From Pseudomonas sp. HN11 (GTDB lineage: Bacteria > Pseudomonadota > Gammaproteobacteria > Pseudomonadales > Pseudomonadaceae): a stretch of DNA of 64,000 nt. Both the position numbers and the translations under genes were made by a program. Below, piece after piece: positions 16,554-28,527 of the stretch. Position 1 is the first letter of the stretch. The number at the start of each line of letters is the position of its first letter. Location of the stretch: positions 1,871,001 through 1,935,000 of the forward strand of contig NZ_CP089985.1 of NCBI RefSeq assembly GCF_021390155.1. The letters are read 5' to 3'. A model generated the notes under the pieces. That model was not told the origin of the DNA and did no database searches. It saw nothing but the letters and a program-made list of their open reading frames with translations.

Positions 16554-19385
16554 ATGCAAGAAAGCGTGATGCAGCGCATGTGGAACAGCGGCTATCTTTC
16601 AGGTGGTAACGCTGCCTATGTGGAAGAGCTTTATGAGCTCTACCTGCACGACCCTAACGCTGTGCCAGAAGAATGGCGCACCAAATTTCAGACGTTGTCT
16701 TCAGACGGCAACGCTGCCACCGATGTATCGCACGCAACAATTCGCGATCAGTTTGTGCTGCTGGCAAAGAACCAGCGCCGCGCCCAACCGGTTTCCGCCG
16801 GCAGCGTGAGCAGTGAGCACGAGAAGAAGCAAGTTGAAGTATTGCGATTGATCCAGGCCTACCGGATGCGCGGCCACCAGGCGGCCCAGCTTGACCCGCT
16901 GGGGCTCTGGCAGCGTCCTGCACCTGCTGACCTGTCGATCAATCATTACGGCTTGACCAATGCCGATCTTGATACGACCTTCCGTGCCGGCGACCTGTTC
17001 ATCGGCAAAGAGGAAGCGAGCCTACGCGAAATTCACGAAGCGTTGCAGCAGACATATTGCCGCACCATCGGCGCTGAGTTCACGCACATCACCGATTCCG
17101 AGCAACGCCACTGGTTCCAGCATCGCCTGGAAGGTGTGCGTGGTCGTCCGGTGCTGTCCGCCGACGTACGCAGCCACCTGCTCGAGCGCGTCACCGCTGC
17201 CGAAGGCCTGGAAAAATACCTGGGTACCAAATACCCGGGCACCAAGCGTTTTGGCCTGGAAGGCGGCGAAAGCCTGATCCCGATGCTCGACGAGCTGATC
17301 CAGCGTTCCGGTTCCTACGGCACCAAGGAAATCGTCATCGGCATGGCCCACCGTGGTCGCCTGAACGTGTTGGTCAACACCTTCGGCAAGAACCCGCGTG
17401 AGCTGTTCGACGAGTTCGAAGGCAAGAAGAAGGTCGAGTTGGGTTCCGGTGACGTTAAATACCACCAGGGCTTTTCGTCCAACGTAATGACCACCGGTGG
17501 TGAAGTTCACCTGGCCATGGCGTTCAACCCATCCCACCTGGAAATCGTTTCTCCAGTGGTCGAGGGTTCGGTGCGTGCTCGCCAGGATCGTCGTAACGAC
17601 ACCACCGGTGAGAAGGTCCTGCCGATTTCCATCCACGGTGACGCGGCATTCGCCGGTCAAGGCGTGGTCCTGGAAACCTTCCAGATGTCGCAGACTCGCG
17701 GCTTCAAGACCGGCGGTACCGTTCACATCGTCATCAACAACCAAGTCGGTTTCACCATCAGCAATCCGCTGGACGCGCGCTCCACCGAATACGCGACCGA
17801 CGTTGCCAAGATGATCCAGGCGCCGATCCTCCATGTGAATGGCGATGACCCGGAAGCCGTACTGTTCGTGACCCAACTTGCTGTCGACTACCGCATGCAG
17901 TTCAAGCGTGACGTGGTCATCGACCTGGTTTGCTACCGCCGTCGTGGTCACAACGAAGCCGACGAACCAAGCGGCACCCAGCCGTTGATGTACCAGCAGA
18001 TCACCAAGCAGCGCACCACCCGTGAGCTGTACGCCGAAAGCCTGATCAAGGCCGGTGTGGTTGACGATGCGCGTGTTCAGGCAAAAGTCGATGAATACCG
18101 CAACGCGCTGGACAATGGGCTGCATGTCGTTAAAAGCCTGGTTAAAGAACCAAACAAAGAGCTGTTCGTTGACTGGCGTCCGTATCTGGGCCACGCCTGG
18201 ACTGCGCGTCACGATACGTCGTTCGATCTGAAGACCTTGCAGGAATTGTCCGCCAAGCTGCTGGAAATTCCTGAAGGTTTCGTGGTGCAGCGCCAGGTGG
18301 CGAAGATCTACGAAGACCGTCAGAAGATGCAAGCCGGTGGCCTGCCTATCAACTGGGGTTATGCTGAAACCATGGCATACGCGACCCTGGCGTTCGAAGG
18401 TCACCCGATCCGCATGACCGGCCAGGACATCGGCCGTGGTACGTTCTCGCACCGTCACGCGGTTCTGCACAATCAGAAAGACGCAAGCACCTACGTTCCG
18501 TTGAAGCACCTGTACGAAGGCCAGCCACGTTTCGACCTGTACGACTCGTTCCTGTCCGAAGAGGCCGTGCTGGCGTTCGAATACGGTTACTCGACCACCA
18601 CGCCAAACGCGCTGGTGATCTGGGAAGCCCAGTTCGGCGACTTCGCCAACGGTGCCCAAGTGGTTATCGACCAGTTCATCACCAGCGGCGAGCACAAGTG
18701 GGGTCGCCTGTGTGGCCTGACCATGCTGCTGCCGCACGGTTACGAAGGTCAGGGCCCAGAGCACTCGTCGGCCCGTCTGGAGCGTTACCTGCAGCTGTGC
18801 GCCGAGCACAACATCCAGGTGTGCGTGCCGACTACCCCGGCCCAGATCTACCACTTGCTGCGTCGCCAGGTGATCCGTCCGCTGCGCAAGCCGCTGGTAG
18901 TGCTGACACCGAAGTCGTTGCTGCGTCATAAATTGGCCATCTCGACCCTGGAAGATCTGGCGGATGGTTCGTTCCAGACCGTGATCCCGGAAATTGACGC
19001 GCTGGACGCGGCAAAAGTGACTCGCCTGGTCCTGTGCAGCGGCAAGGTCTACTACGACCTGCTGGAAAAACGTCGTGCCGAAGGCCGCGAAGACATCGCC
19101 ATCGTGCGTATCGAGCAGCTTTACCCGTTCCCGGAAGACGACCTGATGGAGGCCATCGCGCCTTATACCAACCTCAAGAATGTGGTTTGGTGCCAGGAAG
19201 AACCGATGAACCAGGGCGCGTGGTACAGCAGCCAGCATCACCTGCGTCGCAGCATCGGCAACCACAACAAGGCCCTGGGCCTGGAGTACGCCGGTCGTGA
19301 CGCTTCTGCTGCACCTGCATGTGGTTATGCGTCGATGCACGCCGAGCAGCAGGAAAAACTGCTGCAAGATGCTTTCACTGTTTAA
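16554..19385 (+). CDS. sucA: 2-oxoglutarate dehydrogenase E1 component
   Basis: This 943-residue thiamine diphosphate enzyme decarboxylates 2-oxoglutarate and passes the succinyl group to SucB. Present are the N-terminal E2-binding segment (MWNSGYLSGGNAAYVEELY), GMAHRGRLNVLVN, the ThDP-binding HGDAAFAGQGVVLE and NNQVGFTISN, and the pyrimidine-domain GQDIGRGTFSHRHAVLHNQ. Length is normal. The ATG at 16554 has GAGGGTGA upstream. It heads the sucAB-lpdG block. Confidence 0.97.
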   Translation: MQESVMQRMWNSGYLSGGNAAYVEELYELYLHDPNAVPEEWRTKFQTLSSDGNAATDVSHATIRDQFVLLAKNQRRAQPVSAGSVSSEHEKKQVEVLRLIQAYRMRGHQAAQLDPLGLWQRPAPADLSINHYGLTNADLDTTFRAGDLFIGKEEASLREIHEALQQTYCRTIGAEFTHITDSEQRHWFQHRLEGVRGRPVLSADVRSHLLERVTAAEGLEKYLGTKYPGTKRFGLEGGESLIPMLDELIQRSGSYGTKEIVIGMAHRGRLNVLVNTFGKNPRELFDEFEGKKKVELGSGDVKYHQGFSSNVMTTGGEVHLAMAFNPSHLEIVSPVVEGSVRARQDRRNDTTGEKVLPISIHGDAAFAGQGVVLETFQMSQTRGFKTGGTVHIVINNQVGFTISNPLDARSTEYATDVAKMIQAPILHVNGDDPEAVLFVTQLAVDYRMQFKRDVVIDLVCYRRRGHNEADEPSGTQPLMYQQITKQRTTRELYAESLIKAGVVDDARVQAKVDEYRNALDNGLHVVKSLVKEPNKELFVDWRPYLGHAWTARHDTSFDLKTLQELSAKLLEIPEGFVVQRQVAKIYEDRQKMQAGGLPINWGYAETMAYATLAFEGHPIRMTGQDIGRGTFSHRHAVLHNQKDASTYVPLKHLYEGQPRFDLYDSFLSEEAVLAFEYGYSTTTPNALVIWEAQFGDFANGAQVVIDQFITSGEHKWGRLCGLTMLLPHGYEGQGPEHSSARLERYLQLCAEHNIQVCVPTTPAQIYHLLRRQVIRPLRKPLVVLTPKSLLRHKLAISTLEDLADGSFQTVIPEIDALDAAKVTRLVLCSGKVYYDLLEKRRAEGREDIAIVRIEQLYPFPEDDLMEAIAPYTNLKNVVWCQEEPMNQGAWYSSQHHLRRSIGNHNKALGLEYAGRDASAAPACGYASMHAEQQEKLLQDAFTV

Positions 19386-19429
19386 CGCCTTCGCGCTGAC
19401 TGAAACCGAATTTTAAGGACCCACAGATA

Positions 19430-20653
19430 ATGGCTATCGAAATCAAAGCCCCGTCATTCCCGGAATCGGTTGCCGATGGCACCGTTGCCACCTGGCACAA
19501 GAAACCAGGCGATGCTGTAAAGCGTGACGACCTGATCGTTGACATCGAAACCGACAAAGTCGTGCTGGAAGTGTTGGCCGAAGCGGACGGCGTGCTCGGC
19601 GCTATCGTGGCTGAAGAGGGCGCTACCGTCCTGTCGAACCAAGTGCTGGGCTCGATCGAAGAGGGCAGTGCTGCTGCCGCTGCTCCGGCCGCTGCTGCAC
19701 CAACCGCCGCTGCCGCTCCTGCTGCCGCACCGGCTGCTGGCGCTGAAGACCCGATCGCTGCACCGGCTGCTCGTCAGCTGGCTGAAGAGAACGGCATCAA
19801 CCTGGCGTCCGTAAAAGGCACCGGCAAAGACGGTCGCATCACCAAGGAAGACGTGGTTGCTGCTGTTGAGGCCAAGAAAAATGCTCCGGCTGCCGCACCC
19901 GCCAAGGCTGCTGCCCCGGCTGCCGCTGCGCCGGTGTTCGCCGCTGGCGACCGCACCGAGAAGCGCGTGCCGATGACCCGCGTACGTGCCACCGTGGCCA
20001 AGCGTCTGGTTGAAGCACAGTCGAATATGGCGATGCTGACCACCTTCAACGAAGTGGACATGACCGAAGTCATGGCCCTGCGTTCGAAGTACAAGGATCT
20101 CTTCGAGAAGAGCCATAACGGCGTGCGCCTGGGCTTCATGTCGTTCTTCGTGAAAGCGGCCACCGAAGCGCTGAAACGCTTCCCTGCGGTCAACGCTTCC
20201 ATCGACGGCGGCGACATTGTTTACCACGGCTACGCAGACATCGGCGTCGCCGTGTCCAGCGACCGTGGCCTGGTGGTTCCGGTACTGCGTAATGCCGAGC
20301 TGATGAGTCTGGCTGAAATCGAAGGCGGCATCGCCGGCTTCGGCAAGAAAGCCCGTGACGGCAAGCTGACCATCGACGAGATGACCGGCGGTACCTTCAC
20401 CATCACCAACGGTGGTACCTTCGGTTCGATGATGTCGACCCCGATCGTCAACCCGCCACAAGCCGCGATCCTGGGCATGCACAACATCATCCAGCGTCCG
20501 ATGGCCATCAACGGCCAAGTTGTGATCCGCCCGATGATGTACCTGGCGCTGTCGTACGATCACCGCCTGATCGACGGTAAAGAAGCCGTGACTTTCCTGG
20601 TGACCATCAAGAACCTGCTGGAAGACCCGGCTCGTCTTCTTCTGGATATCTAA
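19430..20653 (+). CDS. sucB: Dihydrolipoamide succinyltransferase (E2)
   Basis: This 407-residue core of the 2-oxoglutarate dehydrogenase complex has one lipoyl domain with the attachment Lys43 in ETDKVVLEV, a flexible Ala/Pro-rich linker at about 80-105, a peripheral subunit-binding domain ([20 protein letters not shown]), a second Ala-rich linker (about 148-165) and the acyltransferase domain with [12 protein letters not shown] near the end. It forms succinyl-CoA. It starts 44 bases after sucA. Confidence 0.97.
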   Translation: MAIEIKAPSFPESVADGTVATWHKKPGDAVKRDDLIVDIETDKVVLEVLAEADGVLGAIVAEEGATVLSNQVLGSIEEGSAAAAAPAAAAPTAAAAPAAAPAAGAEDPIAAPAARQLAEENGINLASVKGTGKDGRITKEDVVAAVEAKKNAPAAAPAKAAAPAAAAPVFAAGDRTEKRVPMTRVRATVAKRLVEAQSNMAMLTTFNEVDMTEVMALRSKYKDLFEKSHNGVRLGFMSFFVKAATEALKRFPAVNASIDGGDIVYHGYADIGVAVSSDRGLVVPVLRNAELMSLAEIEGGIAGFGKKARDGKLTIDEMTGGTFTITNGGTFGSMMSTPIVNPPQAAILGMHNIIQRPMAINGQVVIRPMMYLALSYDHRLIDGKEAVTFLVTIKNLLEDPARLLLDI

Positions 20654-20657
20654 AAAG

Positions 20658-20744
20658 CAGTTGCAAGTTTCAAGCTGCAAGCTCCAAGCTCAAAGCGAGC
20701 GATCGGTGCTTCAACTTGTAGCTTGCAGCTTCTAGCTTGCAGCT
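20658..20744. repeat. AGTTGCAAG-type repeat array between sucB and lpdG
   Basis: The spacer holds CAGTTGCAAGTTTCAAGCTG, several AGCTxxAAGCT units and then the inverse orientation AGCTTGCAGCTTCTAGCTTG, so it can fold into a long hairpin. It belongs to the same class as the repeats at 11234, 24520 and 35567. It sits inside a transcription unit whose products are needed in fixed ratios, so it might affect message processing. Confidence 0.75.
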
Positions 20745-20746
20745 AA

Positions 20747-22198
<1,452 letters not shown>

Positions 22199-22403
22199 GC
22201 GAGATAATAAGAAACCACGGCGGAGTTGCCCGTCGTGAGCCTTGCGCGCAAGACTCACCGCGGAATATCCGCTGGACGCAGCCTTGCGCAGCTTTACGGG
22301 CCTTTGAGCCCCGCAAGTTGCGCAAGCAGCAGTCACAGGTGGCGCGGCACTCATAATGAGCGCAGCGCCGAATGCGCAGTACCTAACGAAGACGGTAAAA
22401 AGC

Positions 22404-23570
22404 ATGAATCTTCACGAGTATCAGGGTAAGCAGCTGTTCGCTGAATACGGCCTGCCAGTTTCCAAGGGCTACGCAGTAGACACCCCGGAAGCAGCAGCAG
22501 AAGCTTGCGACAAAATCGGCGGCAGCGAGTGGGTTGTCAAAGCCCAGGTCCACGCCGGTGGTCGCGGTAAAGCGGGCGGCGTTAAGCTGGTTCGCAGCAA
22601 AGAAGACGCCAAGGCCTTCGCACAGCAGTGGCTGGGCAAGCGTCTGGTGACTTACCAGACTGATGCCAATGGCCAGCCAGTCACCAAGATCCTGGTTGAA
22701 TCGTGCACTGATATCGCTAAAGAGCTGTACCTGGGCGCTGTCGTTGACCGTTCGAGCCGTCGCATTGTGTTCATGGCTTCCACCGAAGGTGGCGTGGACA
22801 TTGAGAAGATCGCCGAAGAAACCCCAGAAAAAATTCTGAAAGCCACTATCGATCCACTGGTTGGCGCTCAGCCATTCCAGGGTCGCGAGCTGGCTTTCCA
22901 GCTGGGTCTGGAAGGCAAGCAAGTTGCCCAGTTCGCCAAGATCTTCGTAGGTCTGGCCAAACTGTTCCAGGATCACGATCTGGCCCTGCTGGAAGTGAAC
23001 CCGCTGGTGATCAAGGCTGACGGCGATCTGCACTGCCTCGATGCCAAGATCAACATCGACGCCAACGCCATGTACCGTCAGCCTAAGCTGAAGACTTTCC
23101 ACGATCCGTCGCAAGACGATCCGCGCGAAGCGCACGCTGCGAAGTTCGAACTGAACTACGTAGCCCTGGAAGGTAACATCGGTTGCATGGTCAACGGTGC
23201 TGGCCTGGCCATGGGTACCATGGACATCGTCAACCTGCATGGCGGCAAACCAGCCAACTTCCTCGACGTGGGCGGTGGTGCTACCAAAGAACGCGTAACC
23301 GAAGCTTTCAAGATCATCCTGTCCGACTCCAACGTCGCTGCAGTACTGGTCAACATCTTCGGCGGCATCGTTCGTTGCGACATGATTGCCGAAGGCATCA
23401 TCGGTGCAGTGAAAGAAGTTGGCGTTAAAATCCCGGTTGTTGTTCGCCTTGAAGGTAACAACGCTGAACTGGGCGCTAAAGTACTGGCGGAAAGCGGTTT
23501 GAACATCATCGCGGCTACCAGCCTGACCGACGCTGCTCAACAAGTTGTCAAAGCTGCGGAGGGCAAATAA
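22404..23570 (+). CDS. sucC: Succinyl-CoA synthetase beta subunit
   Basis: This 388-residue subunit converts succinyl-CoA to succinate with formation of ATP/GTP. It has an ATP-grasp domain ([29 protein letters not shown]) and a C-terminal CoA-ligase domain ([31 protein letters not shown]). The ATG at 22404 gives the exact usual length; the ORF extends upstream but without family sequence. The 205-base gap after lpdG has no gene and may contain a separate promoter (CATAAT near 22350). Confidence 0.97.
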   Translation: MNLHEYQGKQLFAEYGLPVSKGYAVDTPEAAAEACDKIGGSEWVVKAQVHAGGRGKAGGVKLVRSKEDAKAFAQQWLGKRLVTYQTDANGQPVTKILVESCTDIAKELYLGAVVDRSSRRIVFMASTEGGVDIEKIAEETPEKILKATIDPLVGAQPFQGRELAFQLGLEGKQVAQFAKIFVGLAKLFQDHDLALLEVNPLVIKADGDLHCLDAKINIDANAMYRQPKLKTFHDPSQDDPREAHAAKFELNYVALEGNIGCMVNGAGLAMGTMDIVNLHGGKPANFLDVGGGATKERVTEAFKIILSDSNVAAVLVNIFGGIVRCDMIAEGIIGAVKEVGVKIPVVVRLEGNNAELGAKVLAESGLNIIAATSLTDAAQQVVKAAEGK

Positions 23571-24451
23571 TGAGCGTCCTGATCAATAAAGACACCAAAG
23601 TTATCTGCCAGGGTATTACCGGTTCGCAAGGTAGTTTCCACACCCAGCAAGCCATCGAATACGGCACCAAGATGGTTGGCGGCGTAACTCCAGGCAAAGG
23701 CGGCACCGAGCACCTGGGTCTGCCAGTGTTCAACACCGTCAAGGATGCTGTAGAGAAAACTGGCGCTACCGCCAGCGTGATCTACGTTCCAGCGCCTTTC
23801 TGCAAAGACTCTATCCTGGAAGCGGCATTCGGCGGTATCAAGCTGATCGTCTGCATCACCGAAGGCATTCCTACCCTGGATATGCTGGACGCTAAAGTTA
23901 AGTGCGACGAGCTGGGCGTAGTCCTGATCGGCCCTAACTGCCCAGGCGTGATCACCCCAGGCGAATGCAAGATCGGCATCATGCCAGGTCACATTCACTT
24001 GCCAGGTAAAGTCGGTATCGTTTCCCGTTCCGGTACCCTGACCTACGAAGCTGTGAAGCAGACCACTGACGCCGGTTTCGGTCAGTCGACTTGCGTCGGC
24101 ATCGGCGGTGACCCGATCCCAGGCTCGAACTTCATCGACATCCTGAAGCTGTTCCAGGAAGACCCGAAGACCGAAGCGATCGTGATGATCGGTGAAATCG
24201 GCGGTTCGGCTGAAGAAGAAGCGGCTGCCTACATCAAGGCACACGTGACCAAGCCGGTTGTTTCCTACATCGCTGGTGTGACTGCCCCTGCTGGCAAGCG
24301 CATGGGCCATGCTGGCGCAATCATCTCTGGCGGCAAAGGCACTGCAGACGAGAAATTCGCTGCACTGCAAGATGCAGGCGTAAAAACCGTGCGTTCGCTG
24401 GCAGACATCGGCAAGGCCCTGGCCGAGCTGACCGGTTGGGCTGTCAAGTAA
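23570..24451 (+). CDS. sucD: Succinyl-CoA synthetase alpha subunit
   Basis: This 293-residue subunit has a CoA-binding Rossmann fold ([21 protein letters not shown]) and the phosphorylated His247 in [16 protein letters not shown]. The start overlaps the sucC stop by one base (TAATG), giving coupled translation and equal amounts of the two subunits. A terminator follows at 24481. Confidence 0.97.
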   Translation: MSVLINKDTKVICQGITGSQGSFHTQQAIEYGTKMVGGVTPGKGGTEHLGLPVFNTVKDAVEKTGATASVIYVPAPFCKDSILEAAFGGIKLIVCITEGIPTLDMLDAKVKCDELGVVLIGPNCPGVITPGECKIGIMPGHIHLPGKVGIVSRSGTLTYEAVKQTTDAGFGQSTCVGIGGDPIPGSNFIDILKLFQEDPKTEAIVMIGEIGGSAEEEAAAYIKAHVTKPVVSYIAGVTAPAGKRMGHAGAIISGGKGTADEKFAALQDAGVKTVRSLADIGKALAELTGWAVK

Positions 24452-24480
24452 GCTTCGCGCTTAGCTGACGCTTCACCACA

Positions 24481-24513
24481 CAAAGGCCACCTTCGGGTGG
24501 CCTTTGTGCGTTT
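24481..24513 (+). terminator. Rho-independent terminator after sucD
   Basis: AAAGGCCACC TTCG GGTGGCCTTT forms a 10-base stem with a stable UUCG tetraloop, followed by a T-containing tail. It ends the TCA block. Confidence 0.9.
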
Positions 24514-24821
24514 AAGGACAGCTATAAGCGGCAAGCTTCAAGTTGCAAGAAGAGAGCATGCGATTTCTTGGCATTTGCAGCTCACCACTTGTCGCTGCTC
24601 TTACAAAAACACGACATTAAGATGTCGCTTATCGGACAGTGCGCCCCGCAACAGTGCGTTTGTCAGCCCGATTCTGTAACCTAGCCGCCTCTTTATGCGT
24701 GCGCATCCCAAAAGGAAGCCCCGCGCTAGACCGGTCGGCTCCCATAAGGGTCGGCAGCATTTCCCTCATCCATAGGGAATCCCTCTCTAAATTCCGATTC
24801 AGTAGTGTGGTATTTCCTCAA
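24514..24821. other. Intergenic leader of the branched-chain amino acid carrier, with a repeat
   Basis: The stretch starts with an AGTTGCAAG-type repeat (24520-24549), then holds a small hairpin (CGACATTAAGATGTCG near 24613). No gene is seen. The upstream in-frame extension of the carrier is not hydrophobic and has no family sequence, so it is treated as leader. The ribosome site before 24822 is weak. Confidence 0.55.
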
Positions 24822-26135
24822 ATGAAAGTGTTGAAAAGCCAGGACATCCTGGCGTTGGGCTTTATGACGTTTGCCCTGTTCGTGGGCGCCGGCAACATCA
24901 TCTTCCCGCCTATCGTTGGATTGCAGTCCGGGCCTCACGTCTGGATGGCAGCGCTGGGCTTTCTGATCACCGCCGTGGGTTTGCCGGTGGTGACTGTGAT
25001 CGCCCTGGCCAAGGTTGGTGGCGGGATGGACGCGTTGAGCAGCCCGATCGGCAAGATCGCCGGTGGCCTGCTGGCGGCGGCGGCGTATCTGGCGGTAGGG
25101 CCGCTGTTCGCCACCCCGCGTACGGCGACCGTGTCCTTTGAAGTGGGCCTGGCGCCGCTGACCGGCGAGAGCCCGCTGGCGCTGTTCCTCTACAGTTCGG
25201 TGTATTTCCTGGTGGTGTTCTTTGTTTCCCTGTACCCAGGGCGACTGCTGGACACCGTAGGGCGCTTCCTGGCGCCGCTGAAGATCATTGCGTTGGCCAT
25301 TCTGGGTATCGCCGCATTTGCCTTGCCGGCCGGTGAAGTGGGCGTCGCCACCCCGGAATACGTGGCTGCGCCGTTCTCCCAGGGCTTCATCAATGGTTAC
25401 CTGACCATGGATACCCTGGGTGCCCTGGTATTTGGCATCGTGATCGTCAATGCCATTCGCTCCCGTGGCGTCGAGTCGCCGAAGCTGATTACCCGCTACG
25501 CCATCATTGCCGGGCTGATCGCCGGCGTGGGCCTGGCCCTGGTGTATATCAGCCTGTTTCGTCTGGGCTCGGGCAGCCATGCTGTGGCGGCCGGTGCCAG
25601 TAACGGTGCTGCGGTGCTGCACGCCTATGTGCAACACACCTTCGGCTCCTTGGGCAGTGGCTTCCTGGCGGTGCTGATCTCCCTGGCGTGCCTGGTCACC
25701 GCCGTGGGCCTGACCTGCGCCTGCGCCGAGTACTTCAGCAAAATCCTGCCGCTGTCCTACAAGACCCTGGTGGTGATCCTCGCGCTGTTCTCGTTGTTCG
25801 TGTCCAACCTGGGCTTGACCAAGCTGATTGCCTTCTCGATCCCAGTCCTGACTGCGATCTACCCGCCGTGTATCGTGCTGGTGGCGTTGAGCTTCTGCAA
25901 AGACTTCTGGCTGGAACAGGGCCGCATTGTCGGCCCGGTAATGCTGGTGTCGTTCATCTTCGGCAGCATTGACGCACTCAAGGGCGCGGGCCTGGCGGAT
26001 TGGATGCCTGCGCAGTTAACGAACCTGCCGCTGAGTGAGCAGGGCCTGGCATGGCTGGTGCCATCGGTGATGACGCTGGCCGTGGCGTTTGTGGTTGACC
26101 GTATGCTCGGTAAGCGCAGCGAAGCCATCGCTTAA
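24822..26135 (+). CDS. brnQ: Branched-chain amino acid transporter (LIVCS family)
   Basis: This 437-residue carrier with about 12 membrane helices imports Leu, Ile and Val with sodium or protons. The family start [20 protein letters not shown] and [20 protein letters not shown], then [17 protein letters not shown], are characteristic (called BraB or BrnQ in Pseudomonas). The ATG at 24822 is chosen because the family sequence begins there. A terminator follows at 26158. Confidence 0.93.
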   Translation: MKVLKSQDILALGFMTFALFVGAGNIIFPPIVGLQSGPHVWMAALGFLITAVGLPVVTVIALAKVGGGMDALSSPIGKIAGGLLAAAAYLAVGPLFATPRTATVSFEVGLAPLTGESPLALFLYSSVYFLVVFFVSLYPGRLLDTVGRFLAPLKIIALAILGIAAFALPAGEVGVATPEYVAAPFSQGFINGYLTMDTLGALVFGIVIVNAIRSRGVESPKLITRYAIIAGLIAGVGLALVYISLFRLGSGSHAVAAGASNGAAVLHAYVQHTFGSLGSGFLAVLISLACLVTAVGLTCACAEYFSKILPLSYKTLVVILALFSLFVSNLGLTKLIAFSIPVLTAIYPPCIVLVALSFCKDFWLEQGRIVGPVMLVSFIFGSIDALKGAGLADWMPAQLTNLPLSEQGLAWLVPSVMTLAVAFVVDRMLGKRSEAIA

Positions 26136-26157
26136 CCCACGTTTCCCGCTGTACTGA

Positions 26158-26191
26158 AATGCCTCGTATCAATCGATACGGGGCATTTTTT
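26158..26191 (+). terminator. Rho-independent terminator after brnQ
   Basis: AAATGCC-T-CGTATC pairs with GATACG-G-GGCATTT around a short loop and is followed by a T-run. Confidence 0.88.
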
Positions 26192-26276
26192 ATGGGTAAA
26201 GGGCAGTGTCTTTTTCTGTGCGCTAACGTCGAACTGACGCAAAAGCTTTTTAGCCCTCTTTCTGCAAAGGACCCGC

Positions 26277-27014
26277 ATGTCGTTCGTCGAAACCAATCAG
26301 ATCCACCTGCTCGCCGCCCTTTGGTTCGTGTTGTGTTGGGGTGGCTACACCCGTTATGCCACCTGGAAAGCCCGCGACACCGCCTGCCTGGCCAGCGTGC
26401 TGCATCTGTATCGCGAAGATTGGATGCGCCGCATGCTGCTGCGCGACAACCGCATCGCCGATGCCAGTGTGATCGGCAACCTGGAGCGCAACGCCTCATT
26501 CTTCGCCTCCAGCACTCTGATCATCCTCGCCGGCATTCTCACCGTGCTCGGCGCTTCGGAGCGTGCGGTGTCGTTGCTGGCCGATATCCCGATGGTGCAA
26601 CAGGCCTCCCAGGGCATGTCGGAGATTAAACTACTGTGCCTGGCGCTGGTGTTCGTCTATGCGTTCTTCACATTCAGCTGGTGCATGCGCCAGTACAACT
26701 TTGCGGCGGTGCTGGTGGGTTCGGCGCCGATGATTGGTGAGCGGCATGTGTCGGAGCAGGAGCGCAATGCATTTGCGCTGCGCGCGGCGCGGGTGATCTC
26801 CATGGCCGCCAACCAGTTCAACTTCGGCCTGCGCTCTTATTACTTCGGCATGACCATGCTGGCGTGGTTTGTCAGCCCCTGGTTGTTCATGTTGATGAGC
26901 AGTGGGGTGGTGTTGGTGCTGTATCGGCGGGAGTTTCATTCCGACGTGCTGCAGGTGATGGTGTATACGCAGACGGACACACCGCCGCCGGAACCGGCTA
27001 AAGAATTGGGTTAA
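26277..27014 (+). CDS. DUF599 family inner-membrane protein
   Basis: This 245-residue protein has an N-terminal membrane helix (about 8-26), the conserved cytoplasmic segment YREDWMRRMLLRDNRIADAS, and further helices at about 75-95, 115-135 and 190-222. FNFGLRSYYFGMTMLAWFVSP is typical of DUF599. The family has no established function. It is monocistronic, bounded by terminators on both sides. Confidence 0.85.
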   Translation: MSFVETNQIHLLAALWFVLCWGGYTRYATWKARDTACLASVLHLYREDWMRRMLLRDNRIADASVIGNLERNASFFASSTLIILAGILTVLGASERAVSLLADIPMVQQASQGMSEIKLLCLALVFVYAFFTFSWCMRQYNFAAVLVGSAPMIGERHVSEQERNAFALRAARVISMAANQFNFGLRSYYFGMTMLAWFVSPWLFMLMSSGVVLVLYRREFHSDVLQVMVYTQTDTPPPEPAKELG

Positions 27015-27046
27015 CTAAGCCGTCAAATAAAAAACCAGACAAAGTA

Positions 27047-27077
27047 AAGCCCGCTATCTAAGCGGGCTTTCTTTTTG
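27047..27077. terminator. Hairpin terminator between convergent genes
   Basis: AAAGCCCGCT and AGCGGGCTTT pair around ATCTA and are followed by CTTTTT on the plus strand. It can serve the DUF599 gene and, less strongly, the convergent lipoprotein gene. Confidence 0.87.
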
Positions 27078-27103
27078 CAGCCAGGCTATTTCAAGCCGCG
27101 GTC

Positions 27104-27355
27104 TCAAGAACCGGTGGCAGGGGTAGCAGGTGCTGCTTCTTTTGCTGCGGCTTCGTTCGATTCAGCCTGAGCTTTGGCAGCATCGGCGTTTTCTTTCGCA
27201 GCGTCGTTCACTTTATCCTGAGCCTTCGCCATATCTTTCTGAGCTTGCTCAGAGTGCGCGGCGGCGTCTTGGGCTTTGTCTTCGGATTTTTTGTCGCAGG
27301 CAGCGAGACCGAGGGCAGCGGCGAGCATCATGGAAATAGCTAAAGTCTTGCGCAT
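27104..27355 (-). CDS. Small Ala/Lys-rich lipoprotein
   Basis: This 83-residue protein has a lipoprotein signal peptide ending in the lipobox LAAC (Cys20). After this comes an almost pure A/K/E/D/Q/N helix-former with repeats such as AQKDMAKAQDKVNDAAKENA, then a Pro/Ala/Thr tail. It would be lipid-anchored in the envelope and form a long helix, like other small coiled lipoproteins. A good AAGGAGAAACACCC ribosome region precedes the ATG at 27355. Function is unknown. Confidence 0.8.
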   Translation of the reverse strand: MRKTLAISMMLAAALGLAACDKKSEDKAQDAAAHSEQAQKDMAKAQDKVNDAAKENADAAKAQAESNEAAAKEAAPATPATGS

Positions 27356-27512
27356 GGGTGTTTCTCCTTATTGAAGATATCTACTGGCCTTTCGAGCATG
27401 GCGGTTCGGCATTAGTTCCTTTTATTCCATAGATATATAAATCCCTGACTAACCGGAACTTTTGCCCGCCCCACCACTTTTGCGAATCAACACTAATAAG
27501 AGTCTGGAACGA

Positions 27513-27989
27513 ATGACCGAAAATCCCCTGTTAGAGCGCGCGGCGCGCTTTGTTTCGGCCTTGCGCCATTGTCAGGTGCTGGGCATTACCGCTCATCAGG
27601 CCAGTGAAGAAGGCATCACCTTGATCATGCCCTACGCCCCGCATTTGGTCGGCGATCCCCAGTCAGGCGTGATCCACGGCGGCGCGCTGACCTCCCTGAT
27701 GGATACTGCCTGTGGCATGGCCACTCTGTGTGTGCTGCCGGAATTTGAAGTGTGCCCGACCCTTGACCTGCGCGTTGACTACATGCATCCCGCCGCGCCG
27801 CACAAACCCGTGTATGGCTTCGCCCAATGCTACCGGGTGACCACCGACGTGATCTTCACCCGCGGCTTTGCCTACCAGGATGACCCCCAGCAACCCATCG
27901 CCCATGTGGTGGGCACGTTCATGCGCATGGGTAAACGCCTCAAGGGCACGCAAGGATTGGGTAGCGCGATAAAGGGAGAGCACGCATGA
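27513..27989 (+). CDS. PaaI-type hotdog thioesterase
   Basis: This 158-residue single hotdog domain has the family core SGVIHGGALTSLMDTACGMA (Gly-rich HGG with the catalytic Asp on the helix), followed by CPTLDLRVDYMHPA. It probably hydrolyses an acyl-CoA. The ATG at 27513 is taken because the upstream extension is unlike the family. It overlaps the next thioesterase gene by 4 bases, suggesting the two proteins are made together and could form a heteromer. Confidence 0.83.
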   Translation: MTENPLLERAARFVSALRHCQVLGITAHQASEEGITLIMPYAPHLVGDPQSGVIHGGALTSLMDTACGMATLCVLPEFEVCPTLDLRVDYMHPAAPHKPVYGFAQCYRVTTDVIFTRGFAYQDDPQQPIAHVVGTFMRMGKRLKGTQGLGSAIKGEHA

Positions 27990-28438
27990 CGCACCGATTC
28001 AAGACCCGCCTTGAACAGGCCCATGAGCGCGGTGATTACGAGGCGCTGCTCAACCTGATCCCTTACGCCAAGCTGATAGGCATCGAATGCACCCGGCTTG
28101 GGGATGAGTTGTTGTTTCGGCTGCCGGCCAACAGGGACAATATTGGTAACCCCATATTGCCGGCGCTGCACGGTGGGGTGATTGCGGGCTTTATGGAGCT
28201 GTCGGCGGCGCTGCATCTGCTGGTGTTCACCGGCGCGCCGGGTACCCCGAAAATCATCGATTTTTCCCTGGATTACCTGCGCGCCGGCCAGTTCCGCGAC
28301 ACCTACGCCAAATGCCAGGTGTGGCGCCAAGGCCGACGAGTAGCCAATGTGGCGATCACTGCCTGGCAAAGCACGGCCGCAGAGCCCATCGCCACCGCCC
28401 GAGCGCATTTCAAGATCGAGGAACCGGACCGCCCTTGA
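27986..28438 (+). CDS. Second PaaI-type hotdog thioesterase
   Basis: This 150-residue hotdog protein has the core LPALHGGVIAGFMELSAALH and IDFSLDYLRAGQFRDTYA. The family's Asp on the central helix is replaced by Glu (FMELS), so its activity may differ from its partner. It starts within the stop of the upstream thioesterase (ATGA). htpG follows after about 90 bases. Confidence 0.82.
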   Translation: MTHRFKTRLEQAHERGDYEALLNLIPYAKLIGIECTRLGDELLFRLPANRDNIGNPILPALHGGVIAGFMELSAALHLLVFTGAPGTPKIIDFSLDYLRAGQFRDTYAKCQVWRQGRRVANVAITAWQSTAAEPIATARAHFKIEEPDRP

Positions 28439-28527
28439 AATCCTGGTCTTAGTCCCCAACTCTGATGACAACCCGCCGCCAACCCTCAAGGGCGCGGCCA
28501 CTGCCATCCAATTGGAGTTTGATGACC

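Noticed and set aside
17022..19367. Long minus-strand open frame (781 codons) opposite sucA
   Set aside because: It mirrors the codon structure of sucA, has no family motif and no ribosome site; such antisense frames are common in GC-rich genes.
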